NCBI GenBank assembly: GCA_903889895.1
Contig: CAISYZ010000097.1
Span: forward strand, 1-52,977
Length of the DNA stretch: 52,977 bases
Direction: 5' to 3'
Origin: an uncultured Verrucomicrobia subdivision 3 bacterium
Lineage (GTDB): Bacteria > Verrucomicrobiota > Verrucomicrobiia > Limisphaerales > UBA11358
Each line of letters opens with the position of its first letter. The first letter of the stretch is position 1. Under the pieces are notes generated by a model that saw nothing but the letters and a program-made list of their open reading frames with translations, did not search any database and was not told where the DNA came from. Of this stretch, positions 25,483 through 33,914 are shown piece by piece. The position numbers were made by a program, and so were the translations under genes.

Positions 25483-28311
25483 GTGGGGGTGCTTTCAACC
25501 AAGACACAATGCAACCTGAACAATGCCGAAAAATACTTCAAAGAACATCTGCAACTCGGCGATTATTACAGTCAGGAAAATATCGTGTCCGGCGAATGGA
25601 CTGGAATCGGGGCTGAAACGCTTGGGCTTGCAGGCAGGGTGAAACAGGATCAATTCCTGAAACTCTGCCACAACCAGAATCCGAACACCGGCGAATTGCT
25701 GACACAGCGGATGAAAACCACACGCTGGGATTCGGACAGAATGGCAGAGGTTGCCAATCGCCGGATTTTCTACGACTTCACATTTTCACCGCCCAAATCA
25801 GTTTCCATTCAGGCATTGATTGCCAATGACAAGCGGCTATTGGATGCACACAGTCGCGCCGTGCGGATTGCCGTCAACGAATTGCAGCACTTCGCCGGGA
25901 CACAGGTGCATCGTGGAATGGACAAATCGGAGCGGCTCACCGGCAACGTCGTCTGCGCCACATTCCGCCATGACACCTCCCGCGCGCTTGATCCCCACTT
26001 GCACACACACTGCGTCATGTTCAACGCCACGTTTGATGCAACCGAAAATCGTTGGAAGGCGTTATCCAATTACGAAATGCTTCAGGTGCGGAAGTTTGCC
26101 GAAAATGTCTATTACCACGAATTCGCCCGCGACTTGCGGCAATTCGGCTATGAGATTGAAAACAACCCTCGTGGCGATTTTGAAATCAAGGGCGTGTCCA
26201 GTGAACTGCAATCACGTTTCTCCAAACGCCACAAAGAAATTGATGCCAGCATCGAACGGATGCTGAAAGAGAAGCCGGAACTGGCAAATGGCAATTTGAA
26301 GGAACTGCGCTCACAAATCGCCCAAGCGGAGCGCAGCCGGAAAATTGAAGGAATTGCCCTGCCTGAACTTCAACGCCTCTGGGACAGCCAGCTTACGGGC
26401 GAAGAAAGGCAATCCCTGCGCGCGCTGGCTCGCCAGTCAAAGGCGGCGATTCAATCGCCGTCCGTCACGGCGCAAGCCGCAGTCCAGTGGGCGGAAGACC
26501 ACTTGTTTGACCGCCGCTCGGTCGTCCGCGAACACGAAGTTTGGAGCGCGGCTTTGGAGCGTGGGCGCGGATCGGAATTGACGGTTCATGGCATCAAGGC
26601 GGCAGGGCAGGAACGTGATTACATTCGCAACGAACACGCGCCGTCAAAAATCACGACGCGCGAGATTTTAAGCTGCGAATGGGAAATCGTCTGCCTCGCC
26701 CGCGACGGGCGGGGCAAGTTCACGGAGTTCAATCCACGTTACAACATTGCCGCCGACCTCATGCCGGATCAGCGCACCGCCGCCGAATTGATTCTGGGGT
26801 CGCGAGATTTTGTCACGCTGTTCTGTGGTGGCGCGGGAACGGGGAAAAGCCATACGCTTCGAGAAATCGGCAACGGCTTGAAAGCTGCCGGACACAATTC
26901 ATACGTCATCGCGCCGCAGCGCCAGCAAGCTCTGGATTTGAAAAAGAGTTTTGCCGATACCAAAACCGTTTCTGAATTTCTGGCGAAACGGCAGATGATG
27001 CCTGGCTCGGTGGTGATTGTGGATGAAGCCGGACAAATCGGCGGAAAGCAGATGTGCGAGCTTTTGAGTTTCGTGCAAGTGAATGGTGGTCGCGTCATTC
27101 TTTCCGGCGACACGCGCCAGCATGGGGCGGTCGAAGCCTCGGACGCCCTGCGCGCCATCGAGCGGTATGCCGGTCTGGAAGCGGCGCGGCTGACAAAGAT
27201 TCGGCGACAGAATCCAAAGGCGGGTGAAACGAAGTCCGAGCGGAAACGCATCAGGCAATACCGCGCAGCGGTTCGCAAGGCACAGTCCGGCCAATACGCC
27301 GAATCATTCGACCGTTTGGATCGGCTCGGCGCAATTGTCGAATGCCGCACCACCGACGAGCAACGCGAACGGCTGGTCGCCGATTATCTGACGCTGGCGG
27401 AAAGGAAAAAGTCCACCGTGATTGTTTCGCAGACTTGGGCGGAGATTCGGGAGATCAATGAGCGGATTCGGATTGGACTGCGAATGGCGGGGCTGATTGA
27501 TAAAGCCGATTCGACGGTGGCGGCTCACGAGCGGCTGGATTTGACGGATGCTCAAAAACGCGACCAGCGGTTTTATCCGGCCAATGCGGTGATTGTTTTT
27601 AACCGCGAGACGGGGAATTTCGCCAAAGGCGAAATCGGCAAACTGTTGGTCGCAACGCCAACACATTTGCTGGTCAAGGGGGAAAAGAAAGAGCAGAAAA
27701 TTCCCTTCAAGTTGTTGAACCGGCTCACAGTCTGCCAGTCGGTTGAAATGCCGCTCGCCAAGGGCGATCAATTGCAACTCAAGGCCAATGCGCCGTCGCT
27801 TGGCGGCAAAGAACTAATTAACGGCGAACTGGTGACGGTCAAAGCCGTCAATTCAAATGGGCGCATTGAGTTGAAAGACGGGCGAGTCCTGCCAGAAAAA
27901 TATCGGGAGTTCGTCCGTGGTTACGCGATTACGTCTTATGGCTCACAAGGCAAAACCGTCGAACACGTTCTGTTTTCCGATTCGTCCGTTAAGGCCGCGA
28001 CGAATAATCAGCAATGGCTCGTCACGATTTCACGCGGAACACGGGCGGTCAAAATCTTCACCCAGGACAAAGCGCAGTTGCGCGAGAACGTCGGTCGCTT
28101 GGGCGACCGTGAACTGGCGATTGAATTTGCGAAGCAAGATTCGGCACAGTCGCAGCGTGTGCCGCCACCGCCGGTTCGCAGATATATCGCCGGACTGATT
28201 CAAAGCCGCCGTTCGGAGACGGTTCAACAAAAAATTGAGAACATTGATTTATGGAAACACAAACAAAGCCCTCGAATGACACCGCAACGGACGCGCGGAC
28301 AAAGAATCTGA
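25483..28311 (+). CDS. MobF-family conjugative relaxase-helicase (TrwC/TraI-like)
   Basis: 942 residues. The N-terminal relaxase domain has the catalytic tyrosines Tyr28/Tyr29 (LGDYYSQ), the FRHDTSRALDP segment and the metal-binding triad His172, His174, His176 (PHLHTHCVMFN). The second half is a RecD/Pif1-like helicase with Walker A GGAGTGKSH (about 449-457), VVIVDEAGQIG, LSGDTRQ and the late motif YAITSYGSQGKT. It would nick oriT, stay bound to the 5' end and unwind the transferred strand. GTG at 25483 has AGGA 11 bp upstream; a second GTG at 25489 would start MLSTKTQ, which is the more usual MobF N-terminus. The stop overlaps the next gene. Confidence 0.94.
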   Translation: MGVLSTKTQCNLNNAEKYFKEHLQLGDYYSQENIVSGEWTGIGAETLGLAGRVKQDQFLKLCHNQNPNTGELLTQRMKTTRWDSDRMAEVANRRIFYDFTFSPPKSVSIQALIANDKRLLDAHSRAVRIAVNELQHFAGTQVHRGMDKSERLTGNVVCATFRHDTSRALDPHLHTHCVMFNATFDATENRWKALSNYEMLQVRKFAENVYYHEFARDLRQFGYEIENNPRGDFEIKGVSSELQSRFSKRHKEIDASIERMLKEKPELANGNLKELRSQIAQAERSRKIEGIALPELQRLWDSQLTGEERQSLRALARQSKAAIQSPSVTAQAAVQWAEDHLFDRRSVVREHEVWSAALERGRGSELTVHGIKAAGQERDYIRNEHAPSKITTREILSCEWEIVCLARDGRGKFTEFNPRYNIAADLMPDQRTAAELILGSRDFVTLFCGGAGTGKSHTLREIGNGLKAAGHNSYVIAPQRQQALDLKKSFADTKTVSEFLAKRQMMPGSVVIVDEAGQIGGKQMCELLSFVQVNGGRVILSGDTRQHGAVEASDALRAIERYAGLEAARLTKIRRQNPKAGETKSERKRIRQYRAAVRKAQSGQYAESFDRLDRLGAIVECRTTDEQRERLVADYLTLAERKKSTVIVSQTWAEIREINERIRIGLRMAGLIDKADSTVAAHERLDLTDAQKRDQRFYPANAVIVFNRETGNFAKGEIGKLLVATPTHLLVKGEKKEQKIPFKLLNRLTVCQSVEMPLAKGDQLQLKANAPSLGGKELINGELVTVKAVNSNGRIELKDGRVLPEKYREFVRGYAITSYGSQGKTVEHVLFSDSSVKAATNNQQWLVTISRGTRAVKIFTQDKAQLRENVGRLGDRELAIEFAKQDSAQSQRVPPPPVRRYIAGLIQSRRSETVQQKIENIDLWKHKQSPRMTPQRTRGQRI

Positions 28312-28646
28312 CGTGCTGGCGCACGGCAACAAGTCCGCAATGCTTGCGCGTGGAAACTGTCAACGAAGTTCACTTGTTTCCCTACGGTTATTTTCAACAC
28401 GCAAAATTCATCCGGCAAAGCGGCAAGGACGTTGTGCAAATCCAGTTTCAAGACCGAATCGTCTTGGTCAAAGGAAAAGGTTTAGAGCCGCTGTGCGATG
28501 CGCTGGAACGGCTCGCCGTGGAACGAATCCGAGTGCGCCCTGAAAAATATGAGGGGCTTGGCAAAAGCGAAGGGGTTATTGAGGAGATTGAAATTAAGAA
28601 AGTCGGCCAACAAGAATCGGCGTCTGAACCAATCAGTAACCCGTAA
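28251..28646 (+). CDS. Small hypothetical protein overlapping the relaxase gene
   Basis: 131 residues starting METQTKPSNDTATDA, overlapping the relaxase 3' end by 61 bp in another frame. The central part (HLFPYGYFQHAKFIRQSGKD, then VVQIQFQDRIVLVKGKGLEP) is a plausible small beta domain; the C-terminus is charged. I do not recognise it. Translational coupling to the relaxase is likely. It may be an accessory or regulatory protein of the same operon. Confidence 0.65.
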   Translation: METQTKPSNDTATDARTKNLTCWRTATSPQCLRVETVNEVHLFPYGYFQHAKFIRQSGKDVVQIQFQDRIVLVKGKGLEPLCDALERLAVERIRVRPEKYEGLGKSEGVIEEIEIKKVGQQESASEPISNP

Positions 28647-28655
28647 CCGATAAAC

Positions 28656-29072
28656 TTAATTCCGCATCGGGTCGTCGCCAAAAGTTGGTCGTTTTTCAGA
28701 ATACATACGAAGCGTGTGTGGCAGACCTGGATAAACCCACGCTTCGTTGAGCGCCCACTGGATCATTTCCGAATCCCGATTTTCTAAAGCGGGAAAAAGA
28801 CCCGTTGTGCAGGTGCTCAACGCTATCGCCAAATCCACACCATTACTCAACCGGAAATACAGCATCACTGTTTGCTCGTCTGAAAGCACAGGCCAAGTTT
28901 TTGCTTTAGCAAATCCGCACACGGCTTCGTCAAGCGATTCGTGTGTTGCTTTTTCAAGACGCTCAAAAGTGTCCGACGCTTTCTCTCCAATCCGGGCGAA
29001 CTCGGAGATTGGCCGGGGCGCAACAGATCGCCGCTGCAAATGCAAAAAGTCGCTTAATTCACGCCACGTCAT
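28656..29072 (-). CDS. Hypothetical protein near the tRNA-Arg end of the element
   Basis: 138 residues (MTWRELSDFLHLQRRSVAPR ... FGDDPMRN), convergent with the preceding small gene. No motif, signal peptide or membrane helix is apparent. The frame looks coding by amino-acid balance, and the opposite-strand frame of the same stretch looks like a shadow. Function unknown; it could be cargo of the element. Confidence 0.5.
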   Translation of the reverse strand: MTWRELSDFLHLQRRSVAPRPISEFARIGEKASDTFERLEKATHESLDEAVCGFAKAKTWPVLSDEQTVMLYFRLSNGVDLAIALSTCTTGLFPALENRDSEMIQWALNEAWVYPGLPHTLRMYSEKRPTFGDDPMRN

Positions 29073-29170
29073 TTCGTGTAGGTTAGCCCGTCACGAGCGC
29101 CACGTCTATTTCGCTTTGCATGATGCGTCTTGGCAAAAAATCTGGAACGAGTATTCTGCTTAAAATTTGT

Positions 29171-29246
29171 GCTCCCATAGCTCAAATGGATAGAGCAGCG
29201 GATTTCTAATCCGCGTATCCCGGTTCGATTCCGGGTGGGAGCGCCA
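29171..29246 (+). tRNA. tRNA-Arg (anticodon UCU)
   Basis: A complete 76-nt cloverleaf: acceptor GCTCCCA pairs with TGGGAGC, D-stem GCTC/GAGC, anticodon stem GCGGA/TCCGC with loop TTTCTAA (anticodon TCT, reading AGA), T-stem CCCGG/CCGGG with loop TTCGATT, discriminator G and an encoded CCA. No mismatches in any stem. Confidence 0.95.
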
Positions 29247-29424
29247 ATCATTTCACCCCGAATTCAGTAAATTCTTTCTATACTTTTTTCTATACTGAAG
29301 GCTGTTTTTTGGGCAAATACTTGTAAACGACTGCAAAAGCTGAAACCTCATAAAACCATTATGGACATTGCAGAATTTACGATTGAGAATCCAAATCAGC
29401 GATAGTAAAAGATGCGTTTTTTAT

Positions 29425-29463
29425 TTAGAAGGCAGGTGCTCTATCCAACTGAGCTACAGACGC
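29425..29463 (-). pseudogene. 5' half of a second tRNA-Arg(UCU), broken at the anticodon loop
   Basis: On the minus strand from 29463 the sequence is GCGTCTG-TA-GCTC-AGTTGGATA-GAGC-A-CCTGC-CTTCTAA, exactly tRNA positions 1-38 with anticodon TCT. The 3' stem GCAGG, T-arm and acceptor complement are absent; AT-rich DNA follows. It differs from the intact tRNA-Arg at 29171 in the acceptor and anticodon stems, so it is a separate gene. The 178 bp between the two hold two TCTATAC copies 12 bp apart (29277, 29289) and no gene. A break at the anticodon loop is typical of integrase crossover sites in tRNA genes. Confidence 0.75.
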
Positions 29464-29514
29464 AGCCGACAGGAGATTAGCCCCGGCCAGTCTGCTCGGC
29501 AAGCGTGTTGCGGC

Positions 29515-31542
29515 TCACGCGTGACCGAGATGCCGCAACACCTGATACACGACCAACGCCGCGACATAGGCCAGACCGGTCATGTAGGCGATTTGAAACA
29601 GCGGCCATTTCCAACTGTTTGTCTCGCGCCGCACGACGGCGGTGGTTGATAAACATTGCGCCGCGAGAATATAAAAAACCAACAGACTCGCGCACGTTGC
29701 CACGTTGAAAATCGGCGTGCCGTCCGTGCGTTTGGCCTGTTGCAACGTGCTGTAAAGCGACGACTGATTGTTTTCCGCCGCATCCTTGCCGACGCCATAA
29801 ACAATCGCCAGCGTCGAGACGATGACCTCGCGTGCGGCGAATGAGCTAATGATGCCGATGCCAATCTGCCAGTCGTAACCGAGCGGCGCGATGACCGGCT
29901 CAATGACGTGGCCGATTTTTCCGGCGAAGGAATTTTGCAGCGAATTCTGCGCGGTCAGCCGGTCAGCGGTGTCGAGCAAAGCTGCCGCCTGATTCGTGTC
30001 GCCGGACTTTTCAAATTGTGCGGCTTGCGTCGTCATCGCGACGGCGGCGGCCGGCGGGCTGGATTTTGGATAATACGAAAGCGCCCATAAAACCAGCGAG
30101 ATTGCGAGGATGATCGTGCCCGCCTGTTTCACGAAAATTTTTGCACGGTCGTAAGTGTGCAGCAGCGCCACGCGCAAACCCGGCACGCGATACGGCGGCA
30201 GTTCGATCATCAGCGGTTTGCTTTCGCCAGGCAGAATGGTTCGACGGAAAATCATCGCCGCACCAAGCGCTGACACCACACCACACGCATACGCGGCGGT
30301 GAAAACCAGCGCCGCCTTCAATGGCGAATGCGGAAACAGCAGCGCCGTGACCATCGCGTAAACCGGGATGCGCGCCGAACACGCCATCAGCGGCGTGACT
30401 AGAATCGTCACCAGCCGGTCGCGCGGATTTTCGATGACGCGCGTGGACATGATGGCGGGAATCGCGCACGCGTGTGCCGAGAGCAGCGGCACGAAGGCTT
30501 TGCCCGGCAGGCCGAGTTTGCGCATGATTTTGTCCATCACAAACGCGGCGCGCGACAGGTAGCCGGTGTCTTCCAGCAGCGACAGCGCGAAAAATAAAAT
30601 GCAGATTTGCGGCAGAAAAACCAGAATGCCGCCAACGCCGCCCACCACGCCATCGGAAACCAGGCTTTGCAAATCGCCCGGCGGCAGAATCGAGGCCGTC
30701 CATGATTTGATGCCCGCAAACGCATGGTCAATCAGCTCCATCGGAATTTGCGCCGCCCAGAAAATGAGCGCAAACAGCGCCAGCATCACGACATGGAAAA
30801 TCACCACGCCGGTGACCGGATGCGTGAAATAATCGTCCAGCCGGTCCGTCCACGCCGAACGCTGGATGAGCGCGGCGTCCATGACGCGCGTGGAAATCTG
30901 CTCCGTCCATTCGTAGCGCGCCTGAAAAGTGCAACCGGTGCAGCCGGCGCAGTTCGGATCCACATGATCCACAGCCTCCGGCATCGCGCCCTTCACGAGC
31001 CGGTCGAGTTCGCGCTTCAATTCGTCCACGCCTTCGCCGTTGCGCGCGGACACGGGCATGACGACGCAGCCGAGTTCCTCGCGCAATTTCGCCACATCAA
31101 TGTGGATGCCGTCGCGTCGCGCCATATCCATCATGTTCAGCGCCACGACGACGGGAATTTTCTTCAGCTCCAAAATCTGGCTGACGAGAAAAAGATTTCG
31201 TTCGAGATTCGTCGCGTCCACGACGACGAGCGCGGCGTCCGGTGCGGTGTGGTCGAGCTTTCCCTGCAACGCGTCGGCGGCGAGTTTTTCGTCCGGCGAT
31301 TTGCTGTCGAGACTATAAAGGCCGGGCAAATCCACGACCACAATCTGCTTGTGGTCGAGGTGCAGCCGACCGACTTTGCGCTCGACCGTCGTGCCGGGAA
31401 AATTCGCCGTTTTGGCGCGCAGGCCGGTGAGCGCGTTGAACAAAGTGGTTTTGCCGGCGTTCGGATTGCCGACGAGCGCGAGCGTGAACGTGTGATGGGA
31501 ATGCGCGGCGGCTTCCGGCGCGCTGTCGTGACAGGCGCTCAT
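29515..31542 (-). CDS. feoB: Ferrous iron transport protein B
   Basis: 675 residues from the ATG at 31542, which overlaps the feoA stop (ATGA). A longer frame from 31569 ignores this coupling. The N-terminal G domain has G1 GNPNAGKT (about 25-32), G2 Thr in FPGTTVE, G3 DLPGLY and G4 NMMD. The C-terminal part is a multi-span permease with the conserved gate regions (LLSAHACAIPAIMSTR, CSARIPVYAMV). It imports Fe(II) across the inner membrane. No FeoC follows. A His-rich stretch near the N-terminus (AAAHSHH) is a minor oddity. Iron control is expected, but I saw no clear Fur box upstream of feoA. Confidence 0.95.
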   Translation of the reverse strand: MSACHDSAPEAAAHSHHTFTLALVGNPNAGKTTLFNALTGLRAKTANFPGTTVERKVGRLHLDHKQIVVVDLPGLYSLDSKSPDEKLAADALQGKLDHTAPDAALVVVDATNLERNLFLVSQILELKKIPVVVALNMMDMARRDGIHIDVAKLREELGCVVMPVSARNGEGVDELKRELDRLVKGAMPEAVDHVDPNCAGCTGCTFQARYEWTEQISTRVMDAALIQRSAWTDRLDDYFTHPVTGVVIFHVVMLALFALIFWAAQIPMELIDHAFAGIKSWTASILPPGDLQSLVSDGVVGGVGGILVFLPQICILFFALSLLEDTGYLSRAAFVMDKIMRKLGLPGKAFVPLLSAHACAIPAIMSTRVIENPRDRLVTILVTPLMACSARIPVYAMVTALLFPHSPLKAALVFTAAYACGVVSALGAAMIFRRTILPGESKPLMIELPPYRVPGLRVALLHTYDRAKIFVKQAGTIILAISLVLWALSYYPKSSPPAAAVAMTTQAAQFEKSGDTNQAAALLDTADRLTAQNSLQNSFAGKIGHVIEPVIAPLGYDWQIGIGIISSFAAREVIVSTLAIVYGVGKDAAENNQSSLYSTLQQAKRTDGTPIFNVATCASLLVFYILAAQCLSTTAVVRRETNSWKWPLFQIAYMTGLAYVAALVVYQVLRHLGHA

Positions 31543-31823
31543 GCGCAATTTTCTTCGCGCATCGCGCAATGGCCGGGCTGGCAGACTTCCACCGTCACAC
31601 GCGCGGCGAGTTCGGCGGACAGCCCGAGGCGCGAACCGAAAATTTTTAGGATGAGCGGATTCCCGGCGCGAACGAGTTCCAGCCGGCGCCCGACGCAGAC
31701 GCCGAGCGTCTTGAGCCGCTGCGTGTCCTCGTCGTCGGTCGTGACGCTGCGCACCACGGCGCAGACGCGCGGCGGCAATTCGTCCAGCCGGACGAGCGAA
31801 ACGGGCTTTGCATTAGTTGTCAC
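31539..31823 (-). CDS. feoA: Ferrous iron transport protein A
   Basis: 94-residue SH3-like FeoA domain protein (LKTLGVCVGRRLELVRAGNP, SRLGLSAELAARVTVEV), the small cytoplasmic partner of FeoB. Its stop overlaps the feoB start, so the two are translated together. It ends CQPGHCAMREENCA, a short Cys-containing tail beyond the fold. The 147-bp gap to the divergent DUF192 gene must contain its promoter. Confidence 0.93.
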   Translation of the reverse strand: MTTNAKPVSLVRLDELPPRVCAVVRSVTTDDEDTQRLKTLGVCVGRRLELVRAGNPLILKIFGSRLGLSAELAARVTVEVCQPGHCAMREENCA

Positions 31824-31970
31824 AACGAGAACAAAATAATCCTTCCTGCGAACCAGTCAAAGTCTATCCGTCGGCGGTGGTGCCGGCTGTTGCCGGCTTG
31901 CGGTTTGTTGTCGGCGGTTTGCCATCGCAGTTTGGTTGAAAATCCGCCGTGAGTCCGGCACATTGGCCGC

Positions 31971-32498
31971 GTGAAGCTGAAATTTATTTTTCCCGCGCTG
32001 CTGGCCGTGGCAATTTTCGCCGGTTGCACCAAGCCGGACGAGTCCACCACGCTGAATCCGCCGCCGTCCTCAGACGATTTGCTGCCCACGCACGCGCAGC
32101 CGAAACTGCCGACGATGAAAATTTATCTCGGCGCGGAAATGCTCGATGCCGAACTGGCGCTGACCGAACAGGAAGAAATGACCGGCATGATGTTCCGCAC
32201 GAACATCCAAGAGACGGATGCGATGCTGTTCGTGCTGCCGGAGCCGCAGCGCGCCAGTTTCTGGATGAAGAACTGCCCCGAATCCATCTCCGCAGCCTAC
32301 ATCACGACCGACGGCACGATTCAGGAAATCCATCACCTCGAACAAAACGACACCAACTCCGTGATCGCCGCGCGCGACGACATCCGGTTTGTGCTGGAAA
32401 CGAAGGAAGGCTGGTTCGGGCGGCACCACATCAAGCCCGGCACGGTGATCACTACGGAAAAAGGCTCGCTCGCGGATACTTTTTTGCGCCGCCAGTAG
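31971..32498 (+). CDS. DUF192-family lipoprotein
   Basis: 175 residues from a GTG. A signal peptide ends in a lipobox with Cys19 (AIFAGC), so it is probably a lipoprotein. The body is a DUF192 domain with its hallmarks: EEMTGMMFR, AMLFVLPEPQRASFWMKNC, and a C-terminal GWFGRHHIKPGT. The family's role is not established; members are small exported beta-barrel proteins. It converges with the thioredoxin-like gene with a 4-bp gap. Confidence 0.85.
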   Translation: MKLKFIFPALLAVAIFAGCTKPDESTTLNPPPSSDDLLPTHAQPKLPTMKIYLGAEMLDAELALTEQEEMTGMMFRTNIQETDAMLFVLPEPQRASFWMKNCPESISAAYITTDGTIQEIHHLEQNDTNSVIAARDDIRFVLETKEGWFGRHHIKPGTVITTEKGSLADTFLRRQ

Positions 32499-32502
32499 CC
32501 AA

Positions 32503-32928
32503 CTACTTGCCCGCAGAAAACTTGTCCAGTCTAGCTTTCAAATCGGCTTCGTCCGGCAGGCCGGTGAGGCGGTCGGCCACCTTGCCGTCCTTGAAAAAAA
32601 TCAGCGTCGGAATCGCCTGCACCTGGAAATTCTGCGCCAGCCCCGGCGACTCATCCACGTTGATTTTGACGAACTTGATCTTGTCCGCATAGCCGCCGGC
32701 CAATTTGTCCAGCATCGGTGAAAGCATCCGGCACGGTCCGCACCACGTCGCGTAAAAATCCGCCACCAACGGCGTCGCGCAGCGCGTCACCTCGTCGGCA
32801 AACTCGCCCTGTGTGATGTGTTTCACATTCGCCGTGGACTCATTCATCGCCGCCGGATTACCACAGCCAGCCAGCAGCATCAACGTCGCGCCGGCCAAAA
32901 CGGGAAAAAGTTTCCGTAGGAAGTTCAT
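32503..32928 (-). CDS. Thioredoxin-like lipoprotein
   Basis: 141 residues from the ATG at 32928; upstream in-frame codons lack homology and would bury the signal peptide. The lipobox Cys is residue 22 (LMLLAGC), so the protein is anchored outside the cytoplasm. The thioredoxin fold carries the classical active site WCGPC (62-66) and the cis-Pro region AIPTLIFFKDGK. The WCGPC form is that of thioredoxin rather than DsbA. It probably reduces or shuffles disulfides in exported proteins. Its partner reductant is unknown. Confidence 0.88.
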   Translation of the reverse strand: MNFLRKLFPVLAGATLMLLAGCGNPAAMNESTANVKHITQGEFADEVTRCATPLVADFYATWCGPCRMLSPMLDKLAGGYADKIKFVKINVDESPGLAQNFQVQAIPTLIFFKDGKVADRLTGLPDEADLKARLDKFSAGK

Positions 32929-33017
32929 GCCGCAATCTAACCGCCGCCATTCCTCGCGCAAATAATTTTTCGCGCCAAACTGTTTGCGAAATTTCCATTC
33001 CGGCTTACGATTCCGCC

Positions 33018-33905
33018 ATGCTTTCGCTGGAACAACTCTCGGAACTGCTCGCGCAAAACCGCGCCGCTGCGTCCGCGCGAGTGAAGGAATTTACGCTCGG
33101 CAGCAAGAAGTTCCATTTTAATTCCCAGCCCGCCATCATGGGCGTGGTCAATCTCTCCGCTGATTCGTGGTATCGCGAAAGCGTCTGTTTATCGGCGGAT
33201 TCCGCGATTCAACGCGGCAAGGTTCTGGCGGCGCAAGGTGCGCAAATCATTGATGTCGGCGCGGAATCCACGCTGGCGCACGCCGCGCGCGTCGGCAACG
33301 CGGCGCAAAAATCAAAATTGACTCCGGTAATCGAGGCATTGCGGCAGCAGAAGATTCTCGTCTCGGTGGAAACCTATTCGCCCGCCGTCACGCGCGCGAG
33401 CCTCGAAGCTGGCGCCAACATCCTGAACCTGACGGGCACCGTCGGGTCGAAGGAAATATACAAGCTGGTTGCCGACCACGACGCGGCGGTCATCATATGC
33501 TACGTCGCCGGCAAAAATGTCCGGGAGGTTGGTGATTTTGATTTGAGCGCCGACCCGATACCAATGCTGCGGGAATTTTTTTCGCGGCAAATTGAGCTGG
33601 CGCAAAAATGCGGCGTGGAGAAAATTTTCCTCGATCCCGGCCTCGGCGTTTATTACCGCAACTTGCAGGACAGCACCGTGCGCGTGCGGCACCAGATGAA
33701 TATTTTTTTAAACACATTCCGGCTGCGCGAACTCGGCTTCCCGATCTGTCACGCGTTGCCGCATGCGTTCGAGTTTTTCGGCGAAGAAGTCCGCTGCGCC
33801 GAGCCATTCTTCGCCGTGCTGGCGGCGCTGGGCAAAACGGATTTGTTCCGCACACACGAAGTTCCACGCATCAAAGCCGTCCTAGACACACTGAAAGTTT
33901 TCTGA
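33018..33905 (+). CDS. Divergent dihydropteroate synthase-like protein
   Basis: 295 residues with a DHPS-like TIM barrel: IMGVVNLSADSWY at about 41-53 in place of the usual MGILNVTPDSFSDGG, GAQIIDVGAEST at about 75-86 (conserved), NILNLTG, and IFLDPGLGVYY. The pterin-pocket elements (Asp/Gly, Asn) are partly kept, but the flexible loop that holds PABA is changed. It may be a diverged FolP or a pterin-binding enzyme with another acceptor. No folate genes are adjacent. It converges with the EgtD-like gene 9 bp away. Confidence 0.7.
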   Translation: MLSLEQLSELLAQNRAAASARVKEFTLGSKKFHFNSQPAIMGVVNLSADSWYRESVCLSADSAIQRGKVLAAQGAQIIDVGAESTLAHAARVGNAAQKSKLTPVIEALRQQKILVSVETYSPAVTRASLEAGANILNLTGTVGSKEIYKLVADHDAAVIICYVAGKNVREVGDFDLSADPIPMLREFFSRQIELAQKCGVEKIFLDPGLGVYYRNLQDSTVRVRHQMNIFLNTFRLRELGFPICHALPHAFEFFGEEVRCAEPFFAVLAALGKTDLFRTHEVPRIKAVLDTLKVF

Positions 33906-33914
33906 CCGACCGGC

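Larger units (their letters stand above)
21640..29463. mobile_element. Putative integrated mobilisable element or its remnant
   Basis: The interval holds a self-contained DNA-mobilisation module (relaxase, coupling protein, ParA-like ATPase, two small partners, candidate oriT) between housekeeping and catabolic genes. The left edge coincides with the broken rhaM/TPR junction; the right edge has an intact tRNA-Arg(UCU) and a 39-nt 5' half of another tRNA-Arg(UCU) broken at the anticodon loop, a common integration target. No integrase, recombinase, VirB4-like ATPase or replication gene is seen, so it could only be mobilised with outside help, or it is decayed. Exact ends are not defined: I found no matching direct repeat at the left side. 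Confidence 0.5.

Noticed and set aside
29247-29424. Possible group I intron in the split tRNA-Arg
   Set aside because: Introns do occur in the anticodon loop of bacterial tRNAs, but no 3' exon (anticodon 3' stem, T-arm, acceptor) is found within the following DNA before the next tRNA, so a truncated gene is the better reading.
31824-31970. Fur box upstream of feoA
   Set aside because: I looked for a GATAATGATAATCATTATC-like palindrome and found none of useful quality.
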